Shown here piece by piece: positions 15,068-25,000 of a DNA stretch of 53,280 bases. The DNA comes from Candidatus Alistipes intestinigallinarum (GTDB taxonomy: Bacteria; Bacteroidota; Bacteroidia; Bacteroidales; Rikenellaceae): NCBI GenBank assembly GCA_019115745.1, contig DXDA01000050.1:1-53280 (forward strand), given 5' to 3'. Each line of letters opens with the position of its first letter. The stretch's first letter is position 1. The notes beneath the pieces were generated by a model. It made no database searches, had not been told where the DNA came from, and saw only the letters and a program-made list of their open reading frames with translations. A program made the translations under genes and the position numbers.

Positions 15068-15706
15068 CTATTTTTTGTGACGGGTTCGGTAGTTGATGAT
15101 GTGGCCGGGGATGACCATCATCACGACGAAGATCGCCGCAAAGATCAGAATCTCGTTGTTGAGCAGGGAGGCATCGACCGGGGCGGTTCGGGCGATCTGC
15201 GCGAGCTGGAAATCGTAGATTGCGAAGAGTGCGGAGCCGGCCATGGCGAAAAATCCGGCTGTGGAGTAGACCTTCGATCGGACGATCAGCCCGGTTGCGG
15301 CGGTTCCGATCGACATCACGAGGGTAATCAGCGCGAAGAGGCTGGGGCGGTAGCTCAGGCCGTGCAGGAAGCTGGAGAGGAAGATCGGGATGAGCGTCAG
15401 CGAGCAGACGAGCCACAGGGCCGAGACGATACGGTCGATTTCGGTGCGGGGTTCCGAGCTCTTCTTTTCGGGGAAGATCCGCATGAGGAGGATGCCCAGC
15501 ACGGGGATGAGGAACCACGAGAGGCTCCACGCCGGATCGGCTCCGGCGATGTTGAGGGCGTAGTTGAGCAGCGAGACGGCCACGGTGGTGTATCCCCAGA
15601 TGAGGAACGGTCGACCGGAGTGGCGTTCGAGTCGTTGGCGGGTGTTTCGGATCATGCGCGTGATGAGTTCGATGCTCTCCTGCGCGTCGAGTTTTTTCTC
15701 TTCCAT
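15068..15706 (-). CDS. Predicted inner-membrane protein of unknown function
   Basis: A 212-residue protein with a short charged N-terminus (MEEKKLDAQESIELITRMI) and about six hydrophobic helices: pairs at about 45-75 and 85-125, then 135-160 and 185-205. I do not recognise a named enzyme family. It is first in an operon with the small winged-helix regulator. The reading frame stays open another 77 codons upstream, but ATG 15706 is chosen because the promoter box lies at 15766-15797, inside that extension. Confidence 0.72.
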   Translation of the reverse strand: MEEKKLDAQESIELITRMIRNTRQRLERHSGRPFLIWGYTTVAVSLLNYALNIAGADPAWSLSWFLIPVLGILLMRIFPEKKSSEPRTEIDRIVSALWLVCSLTLIPIFLSSFLHGLSYRPSLFALITLVMSIGTAATGLIVRSKVYSTAGFFAMAGSALFAIYDFQLAQIARTAPVDASLLNNEILIFAAIFVVMMVIPGHIINYRTRHKK

Positions 15707-15765
15707 GACTTTTTTGTTTTTAGGGGTTACGGTTGGTTTCCGGGCCTCGGAGTTTAAATCTGTCG

Positions 15766-15797
15766 CAAATATAAAGTAGTTTATTTTATAAACCAAA
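15766..15797 (-). promoter_or_regulatory. Promoter for the membrane protein-regulator operon
   Basis: On the minus strand, TTTG (complement of 15794-15797) is followed after 20 bp by TATATTTG (complement of 15766-15773), a full match to the Bacteroidota consensus, about 60 bp before ATG 15706. Confidence 0.8.
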
Positions 15798-15925
15798 TTT
15801 TCAAACCGATTTTTTTCGGATTTTTCCGGGGAAATTTTGCCATGCCGGCCGGAAAAGCGGTCGACATTTCTCCGTCCGGAGACCAGTAGGGCGGAATGAC
15901 TCTTTGGCGGGCGTGCGGCCGAAGA

Positions 15926-15952
15926 GCCCCGGGACATGAAAGGCCCCGGGGC
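15926..15952. terminator. GC-rich hairpin downstream of the small GNAT gene
   Basis: GCCCCGGG (15926-15933) pairs with CCCGGGGC (15945-15952) across an 11-nt loop. It lies 25 bp beyond the 3' end of the minus-strand GNAT gene, where a terminator is expected, but there is no U-run. Confidence 0.35.
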
Positions 15953-15976
15953 GATCCGGTGCCGCTTCTTGGAACT

Positions 15977-16282
15977 CTAACCTTCGATTTTCCGGCCTTC
16001 GGGCAGCAGCGACTCCCACTCGGGGTGACGCTGGATGTAGCGGATGATGAACGAACACTGCGGAATGATCCGCGCGCCGCGTTCCCGGAGGGCTTCGAGG
16101 GTCGCTTCGACCAGCCTGCGGCCGATTCCCTGCCCTTCGAACTGCGGGGGTACGATCGTGTGGGTCAACCGGTAAATGCCGTCGCCGGCCGACTCGTATT
16201 CGACATAGGCAACCCCGCCGTCGAGGTGGAACTCATAGCGGTGCCGAGGTTCGTTGTGGATGAGTGAATCGTGTTTTTCCAT
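15977..16282 (-). CDS. Small GNAT-fold N-acetyltransferase (YjdJ-like)
   Basis: A 101-residue protein of the short GNAT type (PF14542). RYEFHLDGGVAYVEYES forms the first strands. THTIVPPQFEGQGIGRRLVEA carries the acetyl-CoA loop QGIGRR, and IIPQCSFIIRYIQRHPEWESL is the typical end, with the conserved Cys-Ser-Phe and Tyr-Ile. These minimal GNATs lack a separate substrate domain and their acceptors are unknown. The gene is divergent from mutY; their start codons are about 70 bp apart. Confidence 0.85.
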   Translation of the reverse strand: MEKHDSLIHNEPRHRYEFHLDGGVAYVEYESAGDGIYRLTHTIVPPQFEGQGIGRRLVEATLEALRERGARIIPQCSFIIRYIQRHPEWESLLPEGRKIEG

Positions 16283-16311
16283 CTTTTTCGGTTTTGAATC
16301 GTGACGGAATG

Positions 16312-16342
16312 TTTCAAATTCGGTTCCGAAATTCTATTTTTG
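16312..16342 (+). promoter_or_regulatory. Promoter for mutY
   Basis: TTTC (16312-16315), a one-base variant of the -33 TTTG, is 19 bp from TATTTTTG (16335-16342). The ATG at 16351 follows 8 bp later. This placement argues against the longer upstream reading frame. Confidence 0.65.
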
Positions 16343-16350
16343 TCCTCCGT

Positions 16351-17403
16351 ATGGGGCGTATTTCCGACATATTGCTCGACTGGTACGCACGCGAGGGGCG
16401 CGACCTCCCGTGGCGCCGCACCCGCGATCCTTACCGCATCTGGCTTTCGGAGGTGATCCTCCAGCAGACGCGCGTGGCGCAGGGGCTGGCCTATTACGAA
16501 CGCTTCACGGCGCGTTTTCCCGACATCGCCTCGCTGGCCGCCGCCCCCGAGGACGAGGTGCTGAAACTCTGGCAGGGACTCGGCTACTACAGCCGGGCGC
16601 GGAACCTGCTGGCCGCCGCCCGCGAGGTCATGGAGCGTTTCGGCGGCGTGTTCCCCCGCTCGCTGGAGGAGGTGCGCTCGCTGCGCGGCGTGGGCGACTA
16701 CACCGCCGCGGCCATCTGCTCTGCGGCCTATGATACCCCCTGCGCCGTGGTCGACGGCAACGTCTACCGGGTTCTCTCACGCCTTTTCGACCTCGACCTG
16801 CCGATCGACTCCATCTCCGGACGCCGCGCCTTTGCCGAACTGGCCCGTGCGGAGCTTGACCCCTCGGCCCCCGGACGTTACAACCAGGCGATCATGGACT
16901 TCGGGGCCCTGCAGTGCACGCCCTCGTCACCCCGCTGCGAGGCGTGCCCGCTGGCGGACTGCTGCCTGTCTCTGGCGGCCGGAACCGTTGCCGGGCGCCC
17001 CGTCAAACAGGGCCGGACCCGCGTGCGCGACCGCTGGTTCCACTACCTGCACATTACCTCCGGCGATCAAACGCTGCTCTGCCGCCGTGAGGGACGCGAC
17101 ATCTGGCAAGGGCTCTATGAATTCCCGTTGATCGAGACCCCGGCCCCGGCCGATCTTCCGGACCTCGTCGGTGATCCGCGTTTGATCGGGCTGCTGGGCG
17201 ATGCGCCGTGGCACCTGCTGCGGAGTACGACGCTGCCCGTCCACCAACTCTCCCACCAGCGGCTCCACGCCCGGGTCTACCGCATCGAGACCCCGACGCT
17301 GACCCCGATGGCAGCCGCAATGGCCGTCCGAACCCCGACGCTTGGCGACTACGCCGTGCCGCGGCTGCTCGAACGCTACCTCACCTCGCCGGAGGCTATT
17401 TAA
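16351..17403 (+). CDS. mutY: A/G-specific adenine glycosylase
   Basis: A 350-residue base-excision repair enzyme that removes adenine mispaired with 8-oxoguanine. Visible landmarks are the catalytic Glu34 in SEVILQQTRV, the helix-hairpin-helix at 111-119 (LRGVGDYTA), the catalytic Asp135 in VVDGNVYRVLSR, and the four iron-sulfur ligands Cys189, 196, 199 and 205 (C-x6-C-x2-C-x5-C). The C-terminal ~120 residues (from about 230) form the MutT-like 8-oxoG recognition domain (GLYEFPL; HQLSHQRLHARVY). The frame is open upstream to 16264, but the promoter box at 16335-16342 and the family's usual start favour 16351. Its 3' end overlaps the convergent exchanger gene by 8 bp. Confidence 0.93.
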   Translation: MGRISDILLDWYAREGRDLPWRRTRDPYRIWLSEVILQQTRVAQGLAYYERFTARFPDIASLAAAPEDEVLKLWQGLGYYSRARNLLAAAREVMERFGGVFPRSLEEVRSLRGVGDYTAAAICSAAYDTPCAVVDGNVYRVLSRLFDLDLPIDSISGRRAFAELARAELDPSAPGRYNQAIMDFGALQCTPSSPRCEACPLADCCLSLAAGTVAGRPVKQGRTRVRDRWFHYLHITSGDQTLLCRREGRDIWQGLYEFPLIETPAPADLPDLVGDPRLIGLLGDAPWHLLRSTTLPVHQLSHQRLHARVYRIETPTLTPMAAAMAVRTPTLGDYAVPRLLERYLTSPEAI

Positions 17404-18382
17404 TAAGGTAGGCGATGTAGGCGGCGTAGATCAGCAGGAACAGCACGCCCTCCCAGCGGTCGACGGCCCGGCGGCGGAAGGTGAAGGCCGCCAGGAAGAG
17501 CAGCACCGAACTCAACAAGACGACCAGCAGATCCACCACCGTGATTCCGCCCATCGTCAGCGGGTGGATCGAGGCGCTCAGGCCGAGAATCAGGAGGATA
17601 TTGGCGATGTTCGACCCGATGACGTTTCCGAGGGCCATGTCGCTCTTGCCCTTGACGAGCGAGACGATCGACGAGGCCAGCTCGGGGAGCGACGTGCCTC
17701 CGGCCACGAGCGTGATGGCGATGAGCGAATCGCTGATTCCCATCCTTCGGGCCAGTGCCGTGGCGTTGTCGAGGAACAGCTCGCCGCCGAAGATCAGCCC
17801 GGCCAGTCCGCCGACGATCATCAGGGCCATCAACCACCCGGCCATCGGCCGGCTGGAGGCGTCGGAGTCGGCGCCTGACGCGCCCCCGGCAGCCGCGGCG
17901 GGTTCGGGGCTTGCCGTGCGTCCCGACGAGCGGATGGTGTAGAGCATCAGCAGGACGTAGATCACGAGCATCAGCACGCCGTCCAGCCGGCCGATGCGGT
18001 CGACGGCTCCCGCGCTGTACCAACTGTCCATGGCCAGGAAGAGGAGCAGCAGCGAGGTGGCGACCCCGAAGGGGATGTCGCGGCGGATATTTCCGGCCGT
18101 AAGGGGCAGCGGGCGGATCAGGGCGCAGATGCCGAGGATCAGAAAGACGTTGAAGATGTTCGAACCGACGACGTTTCCGATGGCCACGTCGCTCTTTCCG
18201 GCCAGGGCCGAGAGGACGGAGACGACCAGCTCGGGGGTGGAGGTCCCGACGGCGACGATCGTCAGTCCGATGATGAACTCCGGGACGCGGAAACGCTGGG
18301 CCAGGGCCGCGGATCCGTCCGTGAGGAAGTTGGCGCCGGCGAGGATCAGCGCCAGCCCGATCAGAAGCAGAAGGATATCCAT
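17396..18382 (-). CDS. Calcium/sodium antiporter (CaCA family, YrbG-like)
   Basis: A 328-residue inner-membrane exchanger with the two inverted alpha-repeats of the family: GLTIVAVGTSTPELVVSV with GNVVGSNIFNVFLILG in the first half, and AITLVAGGTSLPELASSI with GNVIGSNIANILLILG in the second. The acidic residues in GTSTPEL and GTSLPEL coordinate the transported cations. Between the repeats is a low-complexity Ala/Ser/Gly/Asp loop (about residues 155-180), probably cytoplasmic. The ZIP-type gene ends 24 bp upstream on the same strand, so the two metal transporters may be co-transcribed. Confidence 0.87.
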   Translation of the reverse strand: MDILLLLIGLALILAGANFLTDGSAALAQRFRVPEFIIGLTIVAVGTSTPELVVSVLSALAGKSDVAIGNVVGSNIFNVFLILGICALIRPLPLTAGNIRRDIPFGVATSLLLLFLAMDSWYSAGAVDRIGRLDGVLMLVIYVLLMLYTIRSSGRTASPEPAAAAGGASGADSDASSRPMAGWLMALMIVGGLAGLIFGGELFLDNATALARRMGISDSLIAITLVAGGTSLPELASSIVSLVKGKSDMALGNVIGSNIANILLILGLSASIHPLTMGGITVVDLLVVLLSSVLLFLAAFTFRRRAVDRWEGVLFLLIYAAYIAYLIK

Positions 18383-18406
18383 TTTGCAAACGGTTTTTTT
18401 GCGGGT

Positions 18407-19210
18407 TTATTCGAGCAGGAGCAGGCTGACGGCCATCAGGGCCATGCCGGCTACCACGCCGTAGATCGAGGTGTGGGCCTCGCCGTATTCGCGGGCGGCG
18501 GGGAGGAGTTCGTCGATGGAGATGAAGACCATGATTCCGGCCACCCCGGCGAGGATGCATCCCATGAGCGTCGCCGACATGAAGGGCATCAGCACGAGGT
18601 AGGCCAGCAGGGCGCCGACCGGCTCGGCCAGCCCCGAGAGGAGCGAGAGTCGGAACGCCTTGGCGCGGTCTCCCGTGGCGTAGTAGACGGGGATCGAGAC
18701 GGCGATGCCTTCGGGGATGTTGTGGATGGCGATGGCTACGGCGATGGCGACACCGAGGGTGATGTTGTCGACGGCCGAGGTGAAGGTGGCAATGCCCTCG
18801 GGGAAGTTGTGGATACCGATGGCCAGGGCGGTGAGCAGTCCCATGCGCATGAGTTTCGGATTGCGGGGGCGGTGGTCCATCTCCTCGACGCTGTGGGCCT
18901 CGTGCGGGTTTTCGACCGAGGGGACGAGCCGGTCGATGATGCCGATGAGGAGGATTCCTGCGAAGAAGCTCAGGACGGTGACCGAGCCGCCGAGCCGCGA
19001 GCCCCATTCGGCGGTGAGGGCGACGTGGGCCTGCTGGAAGAGCTCGACGAACGAGACGTAGATCATCACGCCGCCGGAGAGTCCGAGCGAGAAGGAAAGC
19101 AGCCGTTTGTTGGTCCGCTTGGCCAGGAAGGCGATGGCGCTTCCGATTCCGGTTGCGAGACCGGCTCCGAGGGTGAGGAGCAGGGGTGCGAGTATGTCGT
19201 ATTTTTCCAT
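18407..19210 (-). CDS. zupT: ZIP-family metal transporter
   Basis: A 267-residue, eight-helix transporter. Helix IV carries H134-N-F-P-E-G and helix V H163-N-I-P-E-G, the paired metal-binding motifs of ZIP/ZupT proteins, which import zinc and other divalent ions. The loop between helices III and IV is His-rich ([13 protein letters not shown], about 101-113), as in ZIPs. The frame is open 20 codons further upstream, but ATG 19210 is chosen because a -7 box (TATCTTTG, complement of 19240-19247) lies inside that extension. It precedes the exchanger gene. Symbol by family resemblance to ZupT; metal specificity is not known. Confidence 0.87.
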   Translation of the reverse strand: MEKYDILAPLLLTLGAGLATGIGSAIAFLAKRTNKRLLSFSLGLSGGVMIYVSFVELFQQAHVALTAEWGSRLGGSVTVLSFFAGILLIGIIDRLVPSVENPHEAHSVEEMDHRPRNPKLMRMGLLTALAIGIHNFPEGIATFTSAVDNITLGVAIAVAIAIHNIPEGIAVSIPVYYATGDRAKAFRLSLLSGLAEPVGALLAYLVLMPFMSATLMGCILAGVAGIMVFISIDELLPAAREYGEAHTSIYGVVAGMALMAVSLLLLE

Positions 19211-19239
19211 GGTGGATTCGCGTTGCGGTTGTTTGCGGA

Positions 19240-19247
19240 CAAAGATA
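19240..19247 (-). promoter_or_regulatory. -7 box for the zupT-exchanger pair
   Basis: The minus strand reads TATCTTTG, 29 bp before ATG 19210. The -33 region holds only a weak TTGG at 19267-19270. Between this box and the pyr promoter (19248-19454) I see no gene, only a small CGGCTC/GAGCCG hairpin near 19390. Confidence 0.5.
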
Positions 19248-19454
19248 GTGTACAAAACGGAAGATACCAACCGCGAGAAATCGGTATTTTTGTCCGGAAG
19301 GGGGCTTTCGGGGCGGAATGTCCGGACGTTGAAGCGTTTGCCGTTTTGTTCGTCGGGAGCGCGGGCGGGATTTCCGGGCGGAAGTGCCGGACGGCTCCGG
19401 GAGCCGTATTCCGGCGGGGCGTTGACGGAATGTTGAAAAAAAGTGGCGAAAAGT

Positions 19455-19486
19455 TTTGCAGGGGAGGTGAAAAACCCCTACCTTTG
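19455..19486 (+). promoter_or_regulatory. Promoter of the pyrimidine operon
   Basis: TTTG (19455-19458), a 20-bp spacer and TACCTTTG (19479-19486) match the Bacteroidota vegetative promoter. Transcription should start near 19493, giving a leader of about 170 nt before pyrC. Confidence 0.85.
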
Positions 19487-19504
19487 TAGACAATTATAGC
19501 GAGA

Positions 19505-19604
19505 ACCGAATCCTATGAATTGTAACCCTCACATTATCCCGTCGGCGCAGGAGTTCTGGCAGCAGGATTATTGGTCGGGGTCCCAATTTCCGGCAGGATT
19601 CGGT
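19505..19604 (+). other. Candidate structured RNA in the pyr leader, closed by a 10-bp helix
   Basis: ACCGAATCCT (19505-19514) and AGGATTCGGT (19595-19604) are perfectly complementary and would close a domain of about 80 nt. The 5' strand directly abuts the ATG of the leader ORF. Inside, ATTGG/CCAAT (about 19570-19587) can form a small hairpin. GTAACCCT (19522-19529) can pair with the 5' arm of the terminator at 19618-19649 (AGGGT core plus AC). I do not recognise a known riboswitch class; ligand and function are unknown. Confidence 0.4.
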
Positions 19605-19625
19605 ATTATTGTTTTATTAGGGTAA
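19515..19625 (+). CDS. Possible leader peptide of the pyr operon (36 aa)
   Basis: An ATG-initiated frame of 36 codons starts about 22 nt after the predicted transcription start. Its last codons (TTA TTA GGG) and TAA stop lie within the 5' arm of the terminator hairpin, so a ribosome finishing it would cover that arm. The peptide begins MNCNPHIIPS, contains QEFWQQDYW and ends IIVLLG. It has no similarity I recognise. The layout resembles the leader peptide of the enterobacterial pyrBI attenuator. It may equally be an accidental frame within a structured RNA. Confidence 0.35.
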   Translation: MNCNPHIIPSAQEFWQQDYWSGSQFPAGFGIIVLLG

Positions 19626-19649
19626 CTGTTTCGGTTGCCCTATTTTTTT
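19618..19649 (+). terminator. Attenuator terminator upstream of pyrC
   Basis: TAGGGTAAC (19618-19626) pairs with GTTGCCCTA (19634-19642), nine pairs with one G-U, loop of 7 nt, followed at once by seven T (19643-19649). This is a canonical intrinsic terminator placed between the operon promoter and the pyrC start 14 bp downstream, so it must be read through or prevented for expression. Confidence 0.85.
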
Positions 19650-19663
19650 ATGCGACGGAGCCG

Positions 19664-20941
19664 ATGAAGACGTTTTATGAGCATGGCCTGATTTATCGAG
19701 GGGGTCGTTTCGAAGAGGGGCGGCTGATCGTGGAGGCGGGCCGGGTGGTTGCGGATGCGACGCCGGGGCCGGAGGACCGCGTCATCGACCTCGAGGGGCT
19801 GTACCTCGTCCCGGGGCTGGTCGACGTGCATGTCCACCTGCGCGAACCGGGTTTCCCGCAGAAGGAGACCATCGCCACGGGAACGGCCGCCGCGGCCCGC
19901 GGAGGCTATACGACGGTCTGCTCGATGCCCAACCTGAATCCGGCCCCCGATACGCCGGAACACCTCGAAGCTCAACTGGCGATCATCCGCCGCGACGCCG
20001 TGGTTCGTGTGAAGCCCTACGGGACGATCACCCTCGGACAGCGCGGGTGCGGTGAACTGGCCGACTTTGCGGCGCTGGCTGCGGAGGTCGTGGGCTTTTC
20101 GGACGACGGCCGCGGGGTGCAGTCGGCGGAGTTGATGGAGGAGGCGATGCGCCGGGCCGCAGCGGTCGGGAAGCCGATCGTGGCGCACTGCGAGGTCGAC
20201 GAACTTCTCCGCGGAGGGTATATCCACGACGGCGACTACTGCCGCGCCCACGGCCATCGGGGAATCTCGTCGGAGAGCGAGTGGCGGCAGGTCGAACGTG
20301 ACATCGCGCTGGCCGCGAAGACCGGCTGCCAGTACCACGTCTGCCACGTCTCCACGAAGGAGAGCGTCGAACTGGTGCGTGAGGCGAAGGCGCGGGGCCT
20401 TCGCGTGAGCTGCGAGACGGCCCCACACTACCTGCTGCTGTGCGACGAGGATCTGCAGGAGGAGGGACGCTTCAAGATGAACCCGCCGCTCCGGAGCCGT
20501 GCCGACCGCGAGGCGCTGCTCGCAGGCATCCAGGACGGCACGATCGAGGTCATCGCCACGGACCACGCCCCGCATACGGCCGAGGAGAAGTCCCGCGGCC
20601 TGGCCGGGAGTGCCATGGGCATCGTGGGCATCGAGACGGCCTTTCCGCTGCTCTATACGGGGCTGGTGAAACCGGGAATTCTTTCGCTGGAACGGCTCGT
20701 GGAGCTGATGTCGACCTCTCCGCGTCGGATCTTCGGGCTCGAAGGGGGCATCGAAGCGGGTCAGGCGGCCGATTTCACGGTGCTGGACCTCGAGGTGCGC
20801 TGGAGGATCGACCCGGAGCAGTTCCTTTCGAAAGGCCACGCTACGCCGTTTGCCGGGTGGAACGTGGAAGGACGTGCGGTGCTGACGGTGGTGGGCGGTC
20901 GTACGGTTTATGATACGCTGACAACGAATTCAATCAGATAA
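19664..20941 (+). CDS. pyrC: Dihydroorotase
   Basis: A 425-residue class I dihydroorotase, which closes N-carbamoyl-aspartate to dihydroorotate. The metal-binding H56-V-H58 sits in DVHVHLREPG. Further conserved parts are GYTTVCSMPNLNP (substrate loop), AHCEVDELL, YHVCHVSTKESVELV, and the catalytic Asp in ATDHAPHTAEEK. It is the first structural gene of the pyr operon. The frame is open upstream to a TTG at 19571, but that part contains the terminator hairpin, so ATG 19664 is the true start. carA begins 12 bp after its stop. Confidence 0.95.
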   Translation: MKTFYEHGLIYRGGRFEEGRLIVEAGRVVADATPGPEDRVIDLEGLYLVPGLVDVHVHLREPGFPQKETIATGTAAAARGGYTTVCSMPNLNPAPDTPEHLEAQLAIIRRDAVVRVKPYGTITLGQRGCGELADFAALAAEVVGFSDDGRGVQSAELMEEAMRRAAAVGKPIVAHCEVDELLRGGYIHDGDYCRAHGHRGISSESEWRQVERDIALAAKTGCQYHVCHVSTKESVELVREAKARGLRVSCETAPHYLLLCDEDLQEEGRFKMNPPLRSRADREALLAGIQDGTIEVIATDHAPHTAEEKSRGLAGSAMGIVGIETAFPLLYTGLVKPGILSLERLVELMSTSPRRIFGLEGGIEAGQAADFTVLDLEVRWRIDPEQFLSKGHATPFAGWNVEGRAVLTVVGGRTVYDTLTTNSIR

Positions 20942-20953
20942 GGACAGACAAGG

Positions 20954-22045
20954 ATGAAAGCTTTTACGAAAAAAATTGTCTTGGAGAATGGCCGCGAGTT
21001 CTACGGATACGGATTCGGATCCGACCGCGAGGCCATCAACGAGATCGTCTTCAATACCTCGATGGTGGGGTATCAGGAGATCATGTCCGACCCGTCGTAC
21101 ACGGATCAGATGGTGGTGATGACCTACCCGCTGATCGGCAACTACGGTATGACGGACGACGATTATGAGACGAAGACGCCGACCATCGGCGGGATGATCG
21201 TGCGGGAGTACAACGACCTTCCGTCGAACTTCCGCTACACGAAGACGCTCAACGAGGTTTTCGAGGAGTATGACATTCCGGCCATTTCGGGCGTGGATAC
21301 CCGGGCCCTGACGCGTATCATCCGCGACGAGGGTTGCCAGAAAGTGATCATCACCGATGCCTCGACGCCGCACGAGGAGGCTCTGGCCCGCCTGAAGGCC
21401 TACGAGATGCCGCACGACATGGTTGCACGGGTGAGCTGCAAGAAACGCTGGATGTCGCGCGTGGCGAACCACAAGTACGACGTGGTGGCCATCGACTGCG
21501 GCATCAAGTACAACATCGTGCGTCTGTTGAACCGCGTGGGCTGCAACGTGATCGTCATGCCGTACAACTCGACGCTGGAGGAGATCCTGGCCTTCCGCCC
21601 GGACGGTATCGTGCTGTCGAACGGCCCCGGCAACCCGGCGGACGTGACGCCGGTGATCGAGCTGGTGAAGCAGTTGCGGGGCCGTCTTCCGATCTTCGGC
21701 ATCTGCATGGGACATCAGTTGATCTCGCTGGCCTACGGTGCGAAGACCTTCAAGATGAAGTTCGGACACCGGGGTGCGAACCATCCGGTGAAGAACCTGG
21801 TGACGGGAAAGCTGGAGATCACGAGCCAGAACCACAGCTACGCCGTGGATATCGATTCGCTGAAGGGTACGGGCCTGACGTTGACGCACGTCAACCTGCT
21901 GGACGGCACGGCCGAAGGGGTGGAGTGCGCTGCCGAGGGCGTCTTCTCTATGCAGTACCATCCGGAGAGCGCTTCGGGTCCTCAGGACAGCGCCTATCTG
22001 TTCAATAAGTTCACTAAAATCATGGAGGAGCACAAAAATGCCTAA
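20954..22045 (+). CDS. carA: Carbamoyl-phosphate synthase small (glutaminase) subunit
   Basis: A 363-residue subunit that hydrolyses glutamine and feeds ammonia to CarB. The N-terminal domain (1-165) has [16 protein letters not shown] and [12 protein letters not shown]. The class I glutaminase has the nucleophile Cys251 in GICMGHQ and the triad His336/Glu338 in MQYHPES. SNGPGNP (222-228) forms the oxyanion region. Its last codons overlap carB by 8 bp, typical of translational coupling of two subunits needed in equal amounts. Confidence 0.95.
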   Translation: MKAFTKKIVLENGREFYGYGFGSDREAINEIVFNTSMVGYQEIMSDPSYTDQMVVMTYPLIGNYGMTDDDYETKTPTIGGMIVREYNDLPSNFRYTKTLNEVFEEYDIPAISGVDTRALTRIIRDEGCQKVIITDASTPHEEALARLKAYEMPHDMVARVSCKKRWMSRVANHKYDVVAIDCGIKYNIVRLLNRVGCNVIVMPYNSTLEEILAFRPDGIVLSNGPGNPADVTPVIELVKQLRGRLPIFGICMGHQLISLAYGAKTFKMKFGHRGANHPVKNLVTGKLEITSQNHSYAVDIDSLKGTGLTLTHVNLLDGTAEGVECAAEGVFSMQYHPESASGPQDSAYLFNKFTKIMEEHKNA

Positions 22046-25000
22046 GAGAAAAGATATCAGAAAGGTGATGGTGATCGGGTCGGGCCCGATCGTGATCGGT
22101 CAGGCTGCGGAGTTCGACTATGCGGGCACGCAGGCGTGCCTGGCGCTCAAGGAGGAGGGTTACGAGGTGATTCTTGCGAACTCGAACCCGGCGACGATCA
22201 TGACCGATACGCACATTGCGGACAAGGTCTACATGGAGCCGCTGACGCTGGAATACGTGGCGAAGATCATCCGCTACGAGCGTCCGGACGCCATCGTCCC
22301 GGGGTTGGGCGGACAGACGGGTCTGAACCTGGCGGTGCAACTGGCCAAGAAGGGCATTCTGCAGGAGTGCCAGGTGGAGATCCTGGGTACGTCGTTCGAC
22401 TCGATCGAGCGGGCCGAGGACCGCGAGCTCTTCAAGGAGCTGTGCGAGTCGCTGGGCGAGCCGGTGCTTCCTTCGGAGATTGCCACGACGGTCGAGGAGG
22501 GCGTGGAGGTTGCCGCGCGAATCGGCTATCCGGTGGTGCTGCGTCCTGCGTTCACGCTGGGCGGCACGGGCGGCGGCTTTGCCGATGACGAGGCGCAGTT
22601 GCGCGAGATGATGCGCAACGGTCTGGCGCTCTCGCCGGTGCATCAGGTGCTCGTCGAGAAGAGCATCAAGGGCTACAAGGAGATCGAGTTCGAGGTGATG
22701 CGCGACCACAACGATACGGCCATCAGCATCTGCTGCATGGAGAACATCGACCCGGTGGGTATCCATACGGGCGACTCGATCGTCGTGGCCCCGAGCCAGA
22801 CGCTCACGAACAAGGAGTTCCAGATGCTGCGCGACTCGGCGCTGAAGATCATCCGTGCGCTGAAGATCGAGGGCGGCTGCAACGTGCAGTTCGCTCTGGA
22901 TCCGCTGTCGTTCAAATACTACCTGATTGAAGTGAATCCGCGCGTGTCGCGTTCATCGGCCCTGGCGTCGAAGGCCTCGGGCTATCCGATTGCGCGTGTG
23001 AGTGCGAAGATCGCCGTGGGTCTGACCCTGGACGAGATCCGCATTGCCAATACGCCGGCATCGTTCGAGCCGACGCTGGACTACGTGGTGACGAAGGTTC
23101 CCCGCTTCCCGTTCGACAAGTTCTCGGACGCCTCGAACAAGCTGGGCACGCAGATGAAGGCCACGGGCGAGGTGATGTCGATCGGTCGTACGATGGAGGA
23201 GTCGCTGTTGAAGGCGGTTCGTTCGCTGGAGACGGGCGTGTGCCACATCTACCACAAAAAGTTCGACTCGTGGACGAACGACGACCTGCTGGACTACATC
23301 AAGATCGGCACGGACGACCGCCTCTACGCCATCGCCCAGTTGATCCGCGGGGGTGTGGACCTGGCGCTGATTTACGACAAGACGAAGATCGACCTGTTCT
23401 TCCTCGAAAAGTTCAAGAACATCGTGGAGTTCGAGAAGGTGGTCCGCGCACATCCGATGGATGTCGAGACGTTGCGCGAGGCCAAGCGCATGGGCTTCAG
23501 CGATAAGTATATCGGTCAGTTGTGGGGGCTTTCGCAGCATGAGATGTACCGTCTGCGCGAGCAGCACGACATCTTCCCGGTCTACAAGATGATCGACACG
23601 TGTGCGAGCGAGTTCTCGTCGTACGTTCCCTACTTCTACTCGACCTACGAGGAGGAGAACGAGTCGAAGGTGAGCGACAAGAAGAAGATCATCGTGCTGG
23701 GTTCGGGTCCGATCCGTATCGGCCAGGGCGTTGAGTTCGACTATTCGACGGTGCACGCCATCTGGTCGATTCGTGAGGCGGGCTACGAGGCGATCATCAT
23801 CAACAACAACCCGGAGACCGTTTCGACGGACTACACGACGAGCGACAAACTCTACTTCGAGCCGCTGACGGTCGAGGACGTGATGAACGTCATCCACCTC
23901 GAAAAGCCCGAAGCTATTGTGGTTTCGCTGGGCGGACAGACGGCCATCAACCTGGCCGAGCCGCTGGCCGAGCTGGGCGTGCCCATCATCGGTACGGACT
24001 GCCAGGCGATCGAGAATGCCGAGGACCGGGGCTGCTTCGAGCGGATCATGGAGGATCTGGGCATTCCGCAGCCGGAGGCCGAGGCCGTGACGGACATCGA
24101 GGCGGGCGTACGGGCTGCGGCGCGGATCGGTTATCCGGTTTTGGTTCGTCCGAGCTACGTGCTGGGCGGCCGGGCGATGCAGATCGTCTCGAACGAGGAG
24201 CGTCTGCGCCACTACCTGCAGACGGCCGTGGAGGTGAATGTGGACCAGCCGGTGCTGGTCGACCGCTACATCATGGGCAAGGAGCTGGAGGTCGACGCGA
24301 TCTGCGACGGCAAGGATGTCTTCATCCCGGGTATCATGGAGCACGTCGAGCATACGGGTATCCACTCGGGCGACTCGATCAGCGTCTACCCGACGTTCAG
24401 CGTAAGCCAGCGTGCCAAGGAGAAGATCATCGACTATACGGTGCGTCTGGGTCTTCGGATCGGCATCGTGGGACTCTATAACATTCAGTTCATCGTGGCA
24501 GGCGACGACGACGTCTATGTCATCGAGGTGAATCCGCGTTCGTCGCGTACGGTGCCGTTCCTGTCGAAGTCGACGGGAGTTCCGATGGCGCACATCGCCA
24601 CGCAGGTGATCTTGGGCAAGAAGTTGCGCGAACTGGGTTATACGGATGTCTACGGACAGGAGAAGGCGCGTTGGTATGTGAAGGCTCCGGCATTCTCGTT
24701 CGCCAAGATCCGCGGCATGGATTCGTACCTCTCGCCGGAGATGAAGTCGACGGGCGAGGCGATCGGTTATGACGACAAGCTGACGCGAGCCTTGTACAAG
24801 GCGCTGCAGGCGACGGGAATGCACGTTTCGAACTACGGGACGATCTTCGTGACGATTGCCGATCAGGACAAGCCGCAGGCACTTCCTTTGGTGAAGCGGT
24901 TCTACGACCTGGGCTTCAACATCGAGGCGACGACCGGCACGGCGGAGTTCCTGCGCGAGCACGGGATCCGCACGCGGACGCGCCGCAAGCTGAACGAAGG

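Noticed and set aside
17396..17403. 8-bp convergent overlap of mutY and the exchanger gene as a possible annotation error
   Set aside because: Both C-termini look normal in length and composition, and short convergent overlaps are common.
19571..19663. Upstream extension of pyrC from a TTG codon
   Set aside because: The extension lies across the terminator hairpin and lacks family similarity; dihydroorotase begins at ATG 19664.
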